Source: Dactylellina haptotyla (lineage: Eukaryota; Ascomycota; Orbiliomycetes; Orbiliales; Orbiliaceae). From it: 64,000 bases of DNA. A model generated the notes under the pieces. That model did not search any database, had not been told where the DNA came from, and saw only the letters and a program-made list of their open reading frames with translations. Shown here piece after piece: positions 21,804 to 32,870 of the stretch. Both the position numbers and the translations under genes were made by a program. Numbering within the stretch: the stretch's first letter is position 1; each line of letters opens with the position of its first letter. Location of the stretch: assembly GCA_031310005.1 (NCBI GenBank), contig CM062381.1, positions 1,240,001-1,304,000 on the forward strand. Direction: 5' to 3'.

Positions 21804-22985
21804 ATGGCTTCTACTGCTCCGTCCATCCTCACGTCTCCAAACAACACTCTGGCTTCGTCCCGGTCAAAACGTGTATACAGACGTCGCAAACGACCAGAAG
21901 TAAAGGAGCTTAAGCAACTTGCGGGAGAGGCTATCAGAGATATCCTAAAATCTAAGAAACCGCTAAAAAGCGTACATATTTCCGTGAGGCAGCTTTGGAA
22001 CGTCCCTTATATTTGGAAAGTAGACATTGAGAAGCTCAAGAAATCGCCATTAAAAGAACACGAGGACGCCGAACATGCTATCAACAGGACTTTAAACCGG
22101 CCCGCCAACAAAGGTTCTCAGCCATGCCACTGGACTCGTAGAAATATACGGACTCTAATCAAGTTAATCCAAGAGGGTATCTTGTATCCGGTCAACATTC
22201 AACCCCACAAAGCCACCCTCACAAACAGCGGTATATTGTCACCGATAGAAGAAGAAGACATCAACGCTCTAGGAGCGCCAAATGATACTCCAAATATCCA
22301 AGATTCTGGTTGGGATGCTGAGACTGACAGTTCGGTCTGCGAAGACTACGCTGAGTCTAGCGCTGACTCTAACTACACCGATAACGACCTAGATTCGGAA
22401 CCAACGATTTCGAGTGGTCCCCTTGATGCTTGCAACAAAAATCGAAGATTATCCCGACGCGGATATATTGAAGGCCCAGAACCGCAATGCAGCCCTATAG
22501 CTATGTTGGACCCTCGAGTTCCGAGTCTTGAACTTGGAGATGACGATGACTTATCGAGCCACGGCACTCTTGCTCAAACATCACACTCTCCACCGCCATC
22601 GCTTCCAACCTTGGGTCTCGCGATATCTCGTGCCAGCACCACCCGATCTGAAGACGATCCTGATGGCGAAGAGGTGCAAGTTCATTCTAACATTAGCAGT
22701 CTAGGTATGGCAATAGAAAATTTCAAGAACGCTCTTGAAGTGGAACGAAGATCAAAGGTGGTCTTGGTAGCAAAAGTGAATGAGTATGAGAAAATAATCT
22801 CGAAATTGAATGGGAGGATTATCGTTTTGAAAGATCAGAGAGACAATGCCCTAAGTGAACTGAAGGTTTTCAGTACGCAATTAAACGAGCTTCTTGGTTG
22901 GTTCGGTAGACCAAACCCTCAACCTACTCCATGGTATGTGTTTCTAGACTTAAACTTTGCAATGATTAAAGATATACTGATATAG
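21804..22985 (+). CDS. Paralogue family member B, unknown function
   Basis: 393 residues from the ATG at 21804; a TTG lies directly before it. A basic patch at 20-32 (SKRVYRRRKR) could be a nuclear localisation signal. The family domain spans about 37-131: IRDILKS, then YIWKV at 69-73, then HWTRRNIRTLIKLIQEGILYPV. A long acidic Ser/Asp-rich linker (150-300) precedes a coiled coil at about 305-365. Near the end a potential intron starts at GTATGT (about 22934); splicing it would end the protein a few residues after PQPTP. No signal peptide. The function is unknown. Confidence 0.75.
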   Translation: MASTAPSILTSPNNTLASSRSKRVYRRRKRPEVKELKQLAGEAIRDILKSKKPLKSVHISVRQLWNVPYIWKVDIEKLKKSPLKEHEDAEHAINRTLNRPANKGSQPCHWTRRNIRTLIKLIQEGILYPVNIQPHKATLTNSGILSPIEEEDINALGAPNDTPNIQDSGWDAETDSSVCEDYAESSADSNYTDNDLDSEPTISSGPLDACNKNRRLSRRGYIEGPEPQCSPIAMLDPRVPSLELGDDDDLSSHGTLAQTSHSPPPSLPTLGLAISRASTTRSEDDPDGEEVQVHSNISSLGMAIENFKNALEVERRSKVVLVAKVNEYEKIISKLNGRIIVLKDQRDNALSELKVFSTQLNELLGWFGRPNPQPTPWYVFLDLNFAMIKDILI

Positions 22986-25425
22986 AGTGGCTAGACCGAG
23001 CGATAATCATCCCAATTGGAAGGCGATCTCACTTTTGTGACAAAGCTGTCCCGCGTTGGTATTGTCTTTCTGCAGTGTGTACCTATAATTCCCATTCTGT
23101 TTTTCTAAGCTGTAATTGAGTTTATACCATAGTTAGTTTGTTACTAGGCACCAGAACCTGAATTTATTTTTAATCTAATCCATTTCTGTCTGGTCTTGTG
23201 CTGCATCCTGTTCAATCTTTCCTTCTCTACGATATTCGAATGCTTTGTGAAGTACAAAAAGAACCCCGGTATCAAGTTCAAGGATTTTGTATTTCTGCAA
23301 AAGAAAATAAATGCTAGTGACGAAACCTTTCGAGTTTAAAATTTTTCAAATCATGCAGTGTAGTGACGCGGCACGTGCATTGAAACAAAGAGCGGCTGAT
23401 GGATAGTCCAATCAAATTTAATGAACAACCAGGCTTAAGATGGGGCATTGACTTGCTTTTCCTTGCGCTCGCGTTGTCCCACTAAGCGCGCGCCGCCATC
23501 CCTGTCACCAAATTGCAATTGGCCAGAACGTTCGAACGTGGTGTTGGTTTCTTTAGTAAAAGGCTGACGGAGGGTCGACAATGAAAAGTTTCGAAAGCGG
23601 GAGATGATGGCCTTTCCCAAGAAGACGCTAATAGCTAGTCTAGAAACACGCTGTCCAGCTGATCTACCGTCTGTATCTGGGCTCTCATAATTCCTCTTGA
23701 TGACTATCTAGGGGTCCCAGTTGTTTAATATCCATTTGAGTGTATAGGCCACACCGTCCTGATGGAAAACACGAACTATCCAAGATTATCAAGTGAAACA
23801 TTCGGTGCTCAGGATTTCAACAACTTTGACAGTGTTGGGCTGCGTCTTGAATCGCTAAACCTACTGAAGGTCGAATACTACCTAATTGGGTAGACCCGCG
23901 TTGCCGCGCCCCTGCTTGCAGTGTTGGAATGTTGGAAGTATCCCTGTCAGCTATTGTGGCCATTCGGCGATCTTCAGCCAGCCATACAAGCTAATGCAGG
24001 ACTGCATGGATTTCTGTCTCATAGCCAATACTTTGGACCTTATATTTTGTGATATCAGATACTAGATAGCTTGAGCGCAGTGTGGAGACAAATTCACGCA
24101 TGTTCACTCTCGAGCTCTTAGGCTGCCATATCATTCGAAATTTAAATCATTCAGGTTACTACCTAAGCATCATTGCAAACATTACAAGCTTGCTAAAGCC
24201 CTGCATGATCATGACCACCATGCATACGAGTCCTAAAGTAAGGAGGTTTCAAAAAAGCAAACTTAAACAATCAGGAATAATTCGCCGACAGAATTTTTAA
24301 GACGAATATGCCTTGCGCTCAATGTTGGCACGGATTGCTGTATACTAATTAAAAATATTTAATTTCAAGGATCTAATTTGAATACTTAGGTTCTCTATGC
24401 TTTTACAATGATCTGTTTAGCCTGGATTTGTTATTGATTGCTTAGATTCATATTGTTTACTGGCATCTCATCCGTGTATGAAGTTGAAGAAATTTGAACT
24501 AGAGGAGTATATATAATATGTGAGTTTCTTTCTTTTTCATACAGATTCCAAATTATAGATACAAAATGCTAGGACTACCAGATGTTTGGTTTCGACGGTG
24601 TTTTTAAAATTCAACAAACTTCAAGGCTTCGGTAAGCAGTTCGACCGAGTACTCAAGGTCGCCGAGGACGGCTTGACTCAGAAGCCTAGAACACGAAATA
24701 TTCTCGCATATTTAGGATCGAGTGGTCCTTATCTATTTCATAGTCATCCAAGGCGTTCTGAGAGTGGGGATACGTACATTTGTTGCCTGAAGTTAAGAAA
24801 AGATGCAGGGGAGTGGCACAGACGGGCGGATACAACCAGTATTCTACATGACCTGCTAGATCCGCACAAGCAGGAGAAAACCCTGGGAAATAATTCGATA
24901 AGCATTCATAGGCATTACGACCCTCGAAAAACCTTGTACCATGCTAGTGTGTCTCCGTGAAACTTGTACTTTTGAGAAATATTCGGAGTGGGACACGTCG
25001 GGATAGTAAGGTATGAGACAACTCCAGATGTTAATTTGAGCCTTGATTTTAAAGACCCCAGGCTCTTGAGCTAAGATAAATTTGGCAAAAGTAGAGTCCA
25101 AATACTAATTAGTAAACAAGGCTTGGTGGAGGCTGAGAACCCGACCACCCCTAAATTTTTGTTCTTTCTTGCCGTTAATTCTAAAGGTGCAGGCTGCGTC
25201 TTGCCCTCAAGAGATGGAACTCACTAGCTTGAGGAGGATCACACTTGCCTCTTGCTTAACATTTTTTGGCCTCGCAGGGCCAGACATCCTCCTACTGATT
25301 GTAGGTATTCTGCAAATATCTGTCTTCGTCTTGTGATTCTATTGAAAATTTACGATCGAATCCGAATCCTTTTTATCCCGAAAGACATTTACATTTTTTC
25401 GTGCACCCACATTCTAAGATAGAGA
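22986..25425. other. Long intergenic region, no gene seen
   Basis: About 2.4 kb. Several short frames (for example near 24082 and 24586-24960) lack a good ATG start or any family feature. A CACGTG lies near 23372. The last about 100 bp are the leader of the next gene. Confidence 0.45.
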
Positions 25426-27093
25426 ATGTCGTTACGCCGAACTATTTCTCAGTCTGACAAAAACGCTATCCAGCGAAAGCGAAAGTATGGCCGTTCGGAA
25501 GAGACCGCAGCGATGACATCGTTGAGATTGGAAGCTGCAAAGGCCGTCAAGCAACGACTTGGTATCAAAAATATAGCTGCAAACAATGTAAAATTCAACG
25601 TCGGGCCCTTTCCGAAGCAAAAGACGATCTACGTATGGAAGGTTGTTGATAATATCAACGGCGGTTTAACTTCAGAGGAGCAAAGCGTTGTTGAACGCAC
25701 AATATATTGCGATCGAGAGAATCGAAAGTTTGCAAGGTGGGAAGATTCAGACCGACGTATTCTTGCGGGATTGATCAAAAAGGGGGCGTTGGCACCCTAT
25801 TACTATAATAAAAGCTCTGATGCAGTACAAGATACGCCAACTGCATGGGAACCTCAATCTAGCGACACTGAAGCCGACCCTGATATCGATTCCTCATCTG
25901 ACGATGGCGGCGACGATGACAATGCAAATATTAGTCAGTTGTCTACTCGCGCTAGGAAACGTCAGAGAAACCTGTCAGTAGAGATTACTTCCGAAAGCGA
26001 CAGCACATCCTCGGTTCCGCCAAATGTTACGTTACCGCAAGCTACGAGCCCTCTAGCCGTCAAAGAGGCTCTCTCGGCAATGGATATATCTATGGATTCA
26101 GCCCAAGAAAGAGAAGTTCTGATAGAAACATCAATTATAACCCCTACCGTAACCACCCCGAAATCCGAGAAGAATTCGGACTCTGAAACTCCATCGATAA
26201 ACAAAGAGGCTCCGAGAACAATGTCTCTAAACGCCCAGGGTATTCTAGACTTCGTCACATCACGCCTCGATATTCCGTCACCTCTCCTATCCAAGTTCAC
26301 GCCAGCCCCAGTCGCAGCGTCATTAGCAAACACCGATAACAGCAATTCTGATCATGGTTCCACTGAAGATGACTCGGAAGGCGAGGTAGATTTCTACAAA
26401 GAGCATTGTCAAAAGGGGATTCAAGACCTAGCGAGATGCATGCAAGGTTTCATAAATGGTGCCACAGTAGGATATCTGGAGAGCCCTCGACTTAAAAAAG
26501 ATAATCGTGGCCTCAAAAGAGATAACCAACGTTTGAAGAAAGAGATAGCTAAATTAGAGAAAGAGCAGGGAACAAAAATTGGCGTTTTGAGAGGGCAAAT
26601 AGAGAGTCTACAAGCGAACTTCGAGATACAAGTCCGCAGTAAAAGTCTTCTTGAAAACAAGATTACCGTTTCAAAAGATCAAAGTGAAGTGTTGGAAGCA
26701 CAGCTTGGTGAATCCAAAGCGAAAACTAGACAACTAGAAGACTCACTACGGGTATCTAAACAGGCAGAAAGCACGACGAAAAGAGAGCTTGATGCTCTGA
26801 AAGAGTGTTTTCAACGCGAAAAGTCGGACTTGGTGAAGGTTCGTGAAGGGCTGGAGATAGATATAAAGGTATACCAGACAGAAGCTGGATATTTGAAAGA
26901 ACAATACGATAGTCTCCTCGAGGCGAATCGAAAACTTAAAGAGACCGCTGAGAGTCAGATTGCAAACGAGCAGTGCCTTCAACAAAATATCCAAAAACTC
27001 CAAGAAGAAAGAGATGCAGCTCTTAGAGACCGCCAAGGTATGATTAATCGGATGAATCAGGCTCGTGCCTCTCTACTAGTAGAAGGAATATGA
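25426..27093 (+). CDS. Paralogue family member C, long coiled-coil protein
   Basis: Largest member of the family, 555 residues, intronless. A basic N-terminus (IQRKRKYGR) precedes the family domain at about 35-128: LGIKNIAANNVKFNV, then YVWKVVDN at 69-76, then RWEDSDRRILAGLIKKGALAP. An acidic linker (145-180, rich in Asp and Ser) and a Ser/Thr/Pro-rich region follow. Residues about 350-545 form a long, nearly unbroken coiled coil with Lys/Glu/Gln/Leu heptads, long enough to drive oligomerisation. No signal peptide or membrane span. It is most like the protein at 17254. The function is unknown. Confidence 0.8.
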   Translation: MSLRRTISQSDKNAIQRKRKYGRSEETAAMTSLRLEAAKAVKQRLGIKNIAANNVKFNVGPFPKQKTIYVWKVVDNINGGLTSEEQSVVERTIYCDRENRKFARWEDSDRRILAGLIKKGALAPYYYNKSSDAVQDTPTAWEPQSSDTEADPDIDSSSDDGGDDDNANISQLSTRARKRQRNLSVEITSESDSTSSVPPNVTLPQATSPLAVKEALSAMDISMDSAQEREVLIETSIITPTVTTPKSEKNSDSETPSINKEAPRTMSLNAQGILDFVTSRLDIPSPLLSKFTPAPVAASLANTDNSNSDHGSTEDDSEGEVDFYKEHCQKGIQDLARCMQGFINGATVGYLESPRLKKDNRGLKRDNQRLKKEIAKLEKEQGTKIGVLRGQIESLQANFEIQVRSKSLLENKITVSKDQSEVLEAQLGESKAKTRQLEDSLRVSKQAESTTKRELDALKECFQREKSDLVKVREGLEIDIKVYQTEAGYLKEQYDSLLEANRKLKETAESQIANEQCLQQNIQKLQEERDAALRDRQGMINRMNQARASLLVEGI

Positions 27094-27962
27094 AGCTAGG
27101 TGTATTGCACTTTCGATGCTCTTTCAAGAACGCAAACAATCCGACTCAGCTTCCATCCTTACTAGGACCTTTTATTCTCAATCCCAGCTCCATAAACTTT
27201 ATAGTATGATATTAATACCTAGGATTTTTTGTGGCTTAAGTTCTCTGATTTTTTTTGTTTTGTTTTGTTTTTTTTGGTGGGGGTGTTTAAATTCTTGGTT
27301 TTTAACTCTTTGGACTTCAAGTTCGTCAAATATGTCCTTATATTTCTTACCATTATATAAGCTTTCTTTTCTGGTCTTCCTGCCCCTTTACTTCTCTTAA
27401 GGTAATTCCAGCGAAATTTTGTATTTGACAGAGCTTTTATTGAATTTTAGATTGTGTTGTTATTCAACAAGTAGAGTCTTTTAGTTTGTTTTACAGGATG
27501 AGTGTTCTCTGAATGGGCGGCGGAATGTGCTGGTCTCGCCTAGGTACCTAGACGTAAATTTGTTGTATTAATAAGATCAAGTTACTTCTACTCTTTTTTT
27601 TTTTTTTTTGTCAATGTAAAAATTATATTATTTTTTATCTTACTTATTTTAGTTCGAATATATTAATAACGTCGTAGGATAAATTTAAGCGATTTATTAA
27701 TGGTTATTAGTACAATGAGCTTGTTCAGAATGATATATAGTTTGTTCAATTTTGAAGTACAATTACTCTTAAAAAGGCGACGTTAAAGCTCGCAATTTTC
27801 CATATGCCCCCTTTTTAATAATCACCCACTTTCATAACTACCTATTGATCGAGAGTGATAAATATATAGATTCACTCTTAGAAAACTTTGTTTTGTAGGT
27901 ACTTGTTTCCTACAGAAATACTCCAATATCGTAAGTAAAAAGTAAGTTGAACCTTAGGTGAG
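27094..27962. other. AT-rich intergenic region between convergent genes
   Basis: Lies between the plus-strand gene ending at 27093 and the minus-strand gene ending at 27963. It has T-rich runs (27251-27290 and about 27592-27610) and should hold both 3' UTRs. No gene seen. Confidence 0.5.
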
Positions 27963-30098
27963 TTAAGACAGGTCAAATACGCTATTTCTTTGATACTTCG
28001 CTTCAGATCTCAAAGAACTCTCCGTCTGCGAAATCTTCATATTATCTAATGGTCTCGAGGTATTTAACCATTTAGCAACCTCACTATCTTTTAGATCTGT
28101 AGCGGATTGCAAGATTGGCAATGTATCGGGCGAAACAACTTGTGATATAGCTGACCACGTTTCCCCCAGAAGTGTTTGGGATGTCCCTGTGATAAATAAT
28201 GACAGTACTAGAAGTAGAATCACAAAATGAAGTGCGACGATGCCGGTAACGGCCACGAAGCCTGTCCATCGAGAATGGATACTACGGTCTCCAGAATACA
28301 TCGTGTAACTTGGAGCACTAACATCGAACTGACTCAGGAAGTCATAATACGTCGATTGCATCAGTGTAGTAAAGAGGCCTTGTATTGCGAGAGCTGGGTT
28401 GCCTGTGTCTTGCAGAATCATCTGAAATATGGCGATATGTGAACGATGAACTGACGCTACATGGTCAATTGTGGACGGCGTGAAATCTCGAAATCGGTAG
28501 ATGCCTTTTGTTGATCCTGCGTAACTTGACTCGGGGTCTACTGCACCCCATACAAAGTTTAAGGTAGTGCTGCTATTGTAAACCGTTTCCACTTGCGCTA
28601 GACTCCAATCGGCTTGCTTTTGTAGCTGCCATACGCCCCGTGTATGTAGATCGGACTTCTCGCTCGTAGCACCCAATAGTGAGCGGATCTTCGTAGTATC
28701 AATGGTACCTTTCGCTTCATCCCATTCCAAAACTGGTTCCAGAAAATCTCGTCTAGCGTATGCAGAGATTTTGTAATCAAACGGCAAGGGGTTTGTGAAG
28801 CAAAGGCTTGCATCTATCCTGAAAGACTCATCGCTTGGTTTAATAGTAGACCAAGGACCTTCCGCTCGTATCGACCGTGGGACCGAGATGCTTTCCTGGT
28901 TCTCTAGATAGCCAAAAGTATCCGTGATATGCAGAACTAGGAATGCTTGGGTGTTTTTTTCATGTTCGGGACCCATTATCGAAGGGTATAGCTGTCCTTG
29001 ACTCGAAGAGATAGAACATAGAGATAGAACCCAGCTACTGTTTAGTCCGACGCGAGATAACGGGAGCGGACATCGTATCTGTTCACTCCCAGGGGCGTTG
29101 TTTTTCAGGATCGTGGAAACAGTATCGTGATCAAGAGTAGCGATTAGGATGCTAGGAGCGTCCTGATATCTAGTAAGCTCAAGTCCAGAGGCCGTGGTTT
29201 CTATATCAGTAAGAATCGGTTGCAAGCATATGACTCGGGAATCAACTACAGTTGCGGGTCCGGTGTAGTTCCTCAGAGCAGCTCTCCGAGCGGATGATTG
29301 TATCGGCAGAAACGCGCGATATACTAAACCAGTATCTAGAACCCCTTCTTCAATAGGTCCCGACTCGGAGTATTCTGCGAATCTTGGGTAAACTTGGAGG
29401 GCGGACCTCCAATAATCTGTTCCAGCTGAAGGATCAAGGCCGGCGAATATGCCGCTGTATGCAGCACCAAAGCTTAGAGACGATTCGTTTGTCAGGCCGA
29501 TAACTCGCAAAGTTTTAAAATCCGATAGCAAGATAGTAGAAGTGAATTGGACAGATAAAGCTATAAGGAGACCTAGTGCAACTAGTATTGTGTAGAATAT
29601 GACCACAGGTTTGTATCGATTGCCAGGGCCTTGACCCATCGATGATAGAAGGAGGTCATACGGTTGTGTATTTCCATTCCTCATTATTGCAAGTTTCGCA
29701 ATCTCTGCTGGGTGGCAACCAACACTCTCCACTAAGATCGAGGCAATCATCGACATTGAAACCGCAATTTGTAGCGCTATGGCAACTCGCACGAAGACCG
29801 AGCACACCGTAACGATACGAGATGTCCAATCGCTTAAGATCACATTCATCCAGAATTGCGATACTTCTGTCCCCTGCGAAACCTTCCCTGACTGCTCCCA
29901 ATAGGCCCCTAGAAACCCAAGAGTCGCTGGGAGCACCAGCGTGCCAATTATTAGGATACAAAGCGTGTACACTCCAAGCGATCGTCTCACAGAGGGTTTC
30001 GAAGTTAATTTGGGGTGACATTCCGTTATTTCGGGCGGACCCACTTTATACTCAAACTGTAGGTGGTTTTCGGAATGTCGTGCTAGCGAAGACTCCAT
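27963..30098 (-). CDS. Multi-pass membrane protein of a fungal unknown family
   Basis: 711 residues, intronless. The frame extends to 30191 but opens with TTG there, so I used the ATG at 30098 (MESSLARHSENH). Membrane segments are visible at about 38-65 (CILIIGTLVLPATLGFLGAY), 82-116, 165-195 (YTILVALGLLIALSV) and 613-638 (VTGIVALHFVILLLVLSLF). The long loop between the third and fourth, about 420 residues, has several Asn-X-Ser/Thr sites and cysteines and is probably outside the cell or in the secretory lumen. The overall pattern matches uncharacterised membrane proteins widespread in Pezizomycotina. I do not assign a transport activity. It is convergent with the coiled-coil gene at 25426. 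Confidence 0.75.
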   Translation of the reverse strand: MESSLARHSENHLQFEYKVGPPEITECHPKLTSKPSVRRSLGVYTLCILIIGTLVLPATLGFLGAYWEQSGKVSQGTEVSQFWMNVILSDWTSRIVTVCSVFVRVAIALQIAVSMSMIASILVESVGCHPAEIAKLAIMRNGNTQPYDLLLSSMGQGPGNRYKPVVIFYTILVALGLLIALSVQFTSTILLSDFKTLRVIGLTNESSLSFGAAYSGIFAGLDPSAGTDYWRSALQVYPRFAEYSESGPIEEGVLDTGLVYRAFLPIQSSARRAALRNYTGPATVVDSRVICLQPILTDIETTASGLELTRYQDAPSILIATLDHDTVSTILKNNAPGSEQIRCPLPLSRVGLNSSWVLSLCSISSSQGQLYPSIMGPEHEKNTQAFLVLHITDTFGYLENQESISVPRSIRAEGPWSTIKPSDESFRIDASLCFTNPLPFDYKISAYARRDFLEPVLEWDEAKGTIDTTKIRSLLGATSEKSDLHTRGVWQLQKQADWSLAQVETVYNSSTTLNFVWGAVDPESSYAGSTKGIYRFRDFTPSTIDHVASVHRSHIAIFQMILQDTGNPALAIQGLFTTLMQSTYYDFLSQFDVSAPSYTMYSGDRSIHSRWTGFVAVTGIVALHFVILLLVLSLFITGTSQTLLGETWSAISQVVSPDTLPILQSATDLKDSEVAKWLNTSRPLDNMKISQTESSLRSEAKYQRNSVFDLS

Positions 30099-31125
30099 GG
30101 ATTGTGCAGTATCGCATGTGTTGTTGTATTCATGAATGGCGACAATGAAGCGACAGCAAGTTGCAAAAGCAGCAACAGAAAATCCGGTCAATAGTTATAT
30201 AAATTCCACTTAGGTACCCATCAAGCCTCATGTTCAGGTTTACCAAATATATGACAAATATGTATTGAAAATGCAGCGATAACAAGCATCTTTCGCCCTG
30301 AAGGGCTCCTGGCGTTTCTTGGTATACTGCACAACCGAAGCAGCGCTCGAGCGACCGCCACTAGATACAATGAATGGCCTTGGTGTTTGCCGTCTGCCGA
30401 CCAATCCAAACCTAGTTTAATTCTCGCACCACGTCCGCCAAGTCAGGGCTGAGATCAAAGGTCGCGGTGGCATATTCTGCATTTGAGGTTCAAAGATCTA
30501 GATTAGATCGATTTTAAGAAGTAGTCGCGCCCACTCGCCGTCCGAAATCCTTCTTCTTTCGAATTTGAGCCCCCAATATATCTATCAAAGTCGCGGGGGT
30601 CTGGCAGTACTGCGGGTGAATTTAAAAGAAGGCCTCGGTCTGTCTGGCTTTTTGTTGGCGCAACAAAGCTGTGGTCGCGCAGAATATCCAAATCAAAAAA
30701 TCCACTATTCTCTTGGATTCCTAATGCGAGATTCGATTTTATCAGTAGTCCTGCACGACGCGACGCAGTATCAGTCTAATCCGCAATAAAAACGGAGGCC
30801 AGCGAATACACAATTCGATAGGAGGATCCTAGGACGAGGAATGGCAACTATTGTTGATCATATGCATACGAGGCTCTCAGATACACTGTATACGTAGGTC
30901 AGATGGCCACGTGGAGGCAGATAAATCTCTATTGTTTTAATACATTTCGAAACTTTTCGTATATTGGTTTGAAAAAATGACACCCAGCTAAGACAGACAA
31001 GCAATACACGGCAACCTATCCATCTCCCTGTGCACTGTGGTCAATGGGTGCACCAACTCGCAGAGTCCAGGTGTTGCGAGGAACACGAACAACCCGCTAA
31101 CTGTTTCGAAAATCGAGCAGGTCTC
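30099..31125. other. Intergenic region, no gene seen
   Basis: Promoter of the minus-strand membrane protein and 3' flank of the next minus-strand gene. A CACGTG lies near 30908. No coding sequence is supportable. Confidence 0.45.
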
Positions 31126-31405
31126 CTAGCTCGAGATGAGGCACTGTTTGACAGTGATTGTGCCCATGAGATACTCCACACAGCTGAGGCCTTCGCTGCA
31201 GACGTCGCTGCTTTCACATGCTGTAAAAGGGATATAGAGGTTAGTTAAGTGGCTCATAGAGAATGATAAGTATTCTATGTTTAGACTTACGCTGGCCGAG
31301 ACCGAGTAGAGCGCGTTCTTTGAGCGGCGCGCCTTGAGCCTCATCAGGTGGCAGGCATTGCGCAAGAGCGGCAAACGCAACGAGGATGATTGAGATGGAC
31401 TTCAT
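31126..31405 (-). CDS. Small cysteine-containing secreted protein
   Basis: Two exons, 31405-31291 and 31220-31126, separated by a 70-nt intron (GTAAGT to TTACAG), encode 69 residues. The ATG is followed by a signal peptide (KSISIILVAFAALAQC). The mature part contains four cysteines in the pattern PCESSDVCSEGLSC then QC, enough for two disulfides. Such small secreted Cys proteins are often effector-like or antimicrobial in fungi, but this one matches no family I know. Frame is kept across the intron and the two halves read sensibly together. Confidence 0.65.
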
Positions 31406-32177
31406 TTCGATGTTTGGAGTGTTGACAGGTGGGACTTTGTCTCTCTAGGAAATAGATTGCATTTCAAAAGAGAGATTCTATAGAAGCGCAAGATGCTCGG
31501 GATTTATTGAGGCCCCTGAGTAAGCACACTGTTTTCGGGTGCTAATCTTAAATTGCCCTGTCAAACCACCAACTGTGCCTCACCAGCCAAATCCGTTTTA
31601 ATGAACACGAGCTGAATGGAGGGTAGCTGAATTGACCTCGACGCCTCATACTTCAGGTTTCCCGCAAATACCCAACACAATTATATTCTGAAATTGAAAA
31701 CATAAAAAAAGCTGTATATAAACAAAACTGACCGTTAAAAAGCTGAAACAATTTTATTTTATGTAATTATGAATGATATAATCGGGAATTTAAATTTGGA
31801 TAACATATCTTTCTTTTGAGCTTTTTCTCGAATGATATGTATAGTATACTATATAACACTATCAGTAATGTGAAGAGCCTCAGGTACCTCCTTTAACGAC
31901 GTGCCAAGTACCTGCTTAATTCGGCGGGCCCATTGATTCGTACTGTGCAGGTCGAGAGGTACAACTTAGAAGAAAATAACACAATTCATATCTGCCATCC
32001 GAGCCAGCGAAACACAAAAATACCTACGCTCGTCGTTCTCCCTTTCCCTATTTTCATCTTCTGTCTTGACTTCTGTTTTCCAAATACGCCTCGATGTATT
32101 TTACATTAATTTAATTAATTTGACATCGTACCCCTAATAGCTATCTCAATAACCTTCTTAAAGATATGTGCACTCGA
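31406..32177. other. Intergenic region, no gene seen
   Basis: Promoter of the small secreted protein and 3' flank of the following minus-strand gene. AT-rich between 31680 and 31860. Confidence 0.5.
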
Positions 32178-32870
32178 CTATTCATCCTTGAGTTTTGTAA
32201 CAAAGCACACATCATCAATCAACCCAACTACGAGAGCGGAGCTACCCAGAATACCTCCTGCCTGAAATGTGACTTTCTTCAAATTCTTGAAGTTAGAAAA
32301 CAGGCCGTCCGGCGTTTTTACCATCTGCTGATCCAGCCCGGTTGGATCATAAGTGACTTGCTTCTCGACAGAATCGCCCGAGTCGAAATACCCCTTGACG
32401 GTGATTGTGCATTTGCTGGGAACAGCAACGGCACCCTGTAGCGTGGGAAGCGCACACCCGTATGCGAAACTGTATAGATCGAAAGTATCGGTTTTGCTAT
32501 TGGCAAAGTCGGCAAGCATCGAAGGGGTTCCCTGTAGCAGCATAGTGTCGATACTCCACGCAGCGACGTTGTCTCCGGAATGTGCCTTGACACCGGTCAA
32601 TTGGAGCGTGCTACTGCCAACAGTCATGCCTTGCCAAAAAATATTCTTGTATTCGCCAATGTAGTTGACATTTACAATTGAGACGGGATAGTTGTCGAAC
32701 TATTTGAAAGGGGAGCAAATACGTAATAACACATCTTAAAGGACACCTTAAAAATGGATACATACATTTGCGACGTCGCAGACGGGTTGGGAGGAGGAGT
32801 ATGTAGGCATACTTGCTGCGAATGATAGTAATAAAAGGCCACCAACGGCTTCAAACTTAAGAGCGAACAT
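32178..32870 (-). CDS. Secreted protein, unknown fungal family
   Basis: Two exons, 32870-32766 and 32699-32178, with a 66-nt intron (GTATGT) keep frame and give 208 residues. The signal peptide covers about the first 20 residues (VGGLLLLSFAAS). The mature chain opens with QPVCDVANFDNYP and has four cysteines: near 31, in the middle (YGCALP), at SKCTIT and near the C-terminus (DDVCFV). Alternating hydrophobic and polar residues suggest a beta-sandwich. No catalytic motif is visible. It resembles small extracellular proteins of unknown function in filamentous ascomycetes. Confidence 0.75.

Noticed and set aside
24586-24960. 124-residue plus-strand frame
   Set aside because: It opens with TTG and has no recognisable feature; possibly an exon, but no supporting neighbours were found.
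27240-27610. T-rich tracts as retroelement tails
   Set aside because: No reverse transcriptase, target-site duplication or terminal repeat is visible nearby.
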